The notes beneath the pieces are model-generated. The model saw nothing but the letters and a program-made list of their open reading frames with translations, did no database searches and was not told where the DNA came from. Shown piece after piece: positions 63,397-64,000 of a DNA stretch of 64,000 bases. Positions within the stretch are counted from its first letter, which is position 1. Each line of letters opens with the position of its first letter. Both the position numbers and the translations under genes were made by a program. Origin of the DNA: Desulfobacillus sp041396245 (GTDB lineage Bacteria > Pseudomonadota > Gammaproteobacteria > Burkholderiales > Rhodocyclaceae); assembly GCA_041396245.1 (NCBI GenBank), contig JAWKYW010000008.1, positions 70,474-134,473 on the forward strand, read 5' to 3'.

Positions 63397-63465
63397 TGGG
63401 CCTCAAACACCGTCAGGCGGATCGCGGGTAAAATCCGCGTTTCCATATATCCCCCTTCTCCCAAC

Positions 63466-64000
63466 GTGTTTTCCGGAATCGTCGCCGCCGTCGGCAGGAT
63501 CACCCATCTGCAAGCCCTGGAGAAAGGCCTGCGTCTGACCGTCGAGGCGGCCGGCCTCGACCTGTCCGACGTGGCGCCGGGCGACTCGATCGCCCATGGC
63601 GGCGTCTGCCTGACCGTCATCGAGCAGGCCGGGGCGGCCTACAAGGTGGACGTCTCGCGCGAGACGCTGGACTGCACCGTCGGCCTGGATGCGCCCGGCG
63701 AGGTGAACCTGGAGAAGGCGCTGCGCCTGGCCGACCGCCTCGGCGGCCACCTGGTGACCGGCCACGTCGACGGCGTCGGCGAGGTGCTGAAATTCGAGAA
63801 GATCGGCGAGAGCCACGAACTGGTGGTCCGCGCGCCGAAGCCGCTGGCGAAGTACATCGCGCGCAAGGGCTCGGTCACGGTGGACGGCGTCAGCCTGACG
63901 GTGAACCGTGTCGACAAGACCGACTTTTCCATCAACCTGATTCCGCACACCGTGGCGGTGACGACGCTCAAGCGCCTCGCGGCCGGCAGCAAGGTCAATC
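63466..64000 (+). CDS. ribE: riboflavin synthase alpha chain (partial, 3' end outside window)
   Basis: The frame starting at GTG 63466 reads MFSGIVAAVGRITHLQALEK (MFTGIV-type start of riboflavin synthase). It continues with GGVCLTVIEQAG, VNLEKALRLADRLGGHLVTG and HVDGVGEV, then KGSVTVDGVSLTVNRVDKTD and LIPHTVAVTTL, showing the two tandem lumazine-binding repeats. It dismutates 6,7-dimethyl-8-ribityllumazine to riboflavin. The 70-bp upstream gap holds no FMN riboswitch. The 3' end is cut at the window edge after about 178 codons. Confidence 0.95.
   Translation, partial: MFSGIVAAVGRITHLQALEKGLRLTVEAAGLDLSDVAPGDSIAHGGVCLTVIEQAGAAYKVDVSRETLDCTVGLDAPGEVNLEKALRLADRLGGHLVTGHVDGVGEVLKFEKIGESHELVVRAPKPLAKYIARKGSVTVDGVSLTVNRVDKTDFSINLIPHTVAVTTLKRLAAGSKVN

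Noticed and set aside
63397..63465. FMN riboswitch upstream of riboflavin synthase
   Set aside because: The gap is only about 70 bp and lacks the conserved multi-stem RFN element.

Overview
The window is about 64 kb of GC-rich DNA from a betaproteobacterium, most likely of the Rhodocyclales (the Azoarcus/Aromatoleum/Thauera/Sterolibacteriaceae range). The evidence is a complete anaerobic phenol-degradation cluster (phenylphosphate synthase and phenylphosphate carboxylase) under a sigma-54 regulator, plus a class I PHA synthase, the NAGGN osmolyte operon and typical betaproteobacterial housekeeping genes. Genes are dense, and many are coupled by ATGA overlaps.

Layout. 1-3.5 kb: a leucine/isovalerate-type operon on the minus strand (MerR-type LiuR, two thioesterase families, isovaleryl-CoA dehydrogenase) with two perfect palindromic operators. 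3.5-11.4 kb: MBL hydrolase, phaC, HAD phosphatase, RlmN-like methyltransferase, a lipoprotein, a CNNM/CorC-type protein, DUF3237 and PaiB. 11.4-15.4 kb: a lower-GC accessory stretch of decayed genes with an intact BrnT/BrnA pair. 15.4-17.2 kb: a metal/cobalamin-binding-type protein and a PPP-family phosphatase.

17.3-32.2 kb is the phenol locus. A near-perfect -24/-12 promoter at 29728-29742 drives, leftwards, ppsA-ppsB-ppsC-ppcB-ppcD-ppcA-ppcC, then a third UbiD-like gene, ubiX, a DUF120/RibK-like gene, a Nudix gene, a flavin-split-barrel gene and a PaaK-type CoA ligase. The divergent V4R/AAA+/Fis regulator and a small flavin-binding protein run rightwards. Phenol is phosphorylated by PpsABC and carboxylated by PpcABCD to 4-hydroxybenzoate. 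UbiX makes prenylated FMN, and the RibK-like protein may feed it FMN.

32.3-41.2 kb is a strip in which every recognisable gene is broken: RelBE, a DUF697-like gene, multihaem cytochrome, cytochrome-b-like, ferric-reductase/FNR, PepSY, dihaem cytochrome, DUF1924, response regulator. 41.3-43.4 kb holds three intact same-strand accessory genes (AbiV-like, a two-TM protein, a nuclease-like protein), a possible defence module. 43.9-48.6 kb is the NAGGN operon. 48.7-49.7 kb has a dinB remnant and a ParE/antitoxin pair. 49.8-64 kb is core: SDR, dsbA, SPOR protein, argS, ubiB, SSS transporter, VanZ, MazG-like, ferredoxin, hydrolase, NodIJ-like ABC exporter, cutA, dsbD, and riboflavin synthase running off the end.

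The most unusual signal is a bipartite interspersed motif, GCCGY-N10-RCTGACTTT. Thirteen copies keep the same spacing and a fourteenth has one mismatch. They lie on both strands, in genes and between them, and several bracket accessory modules.
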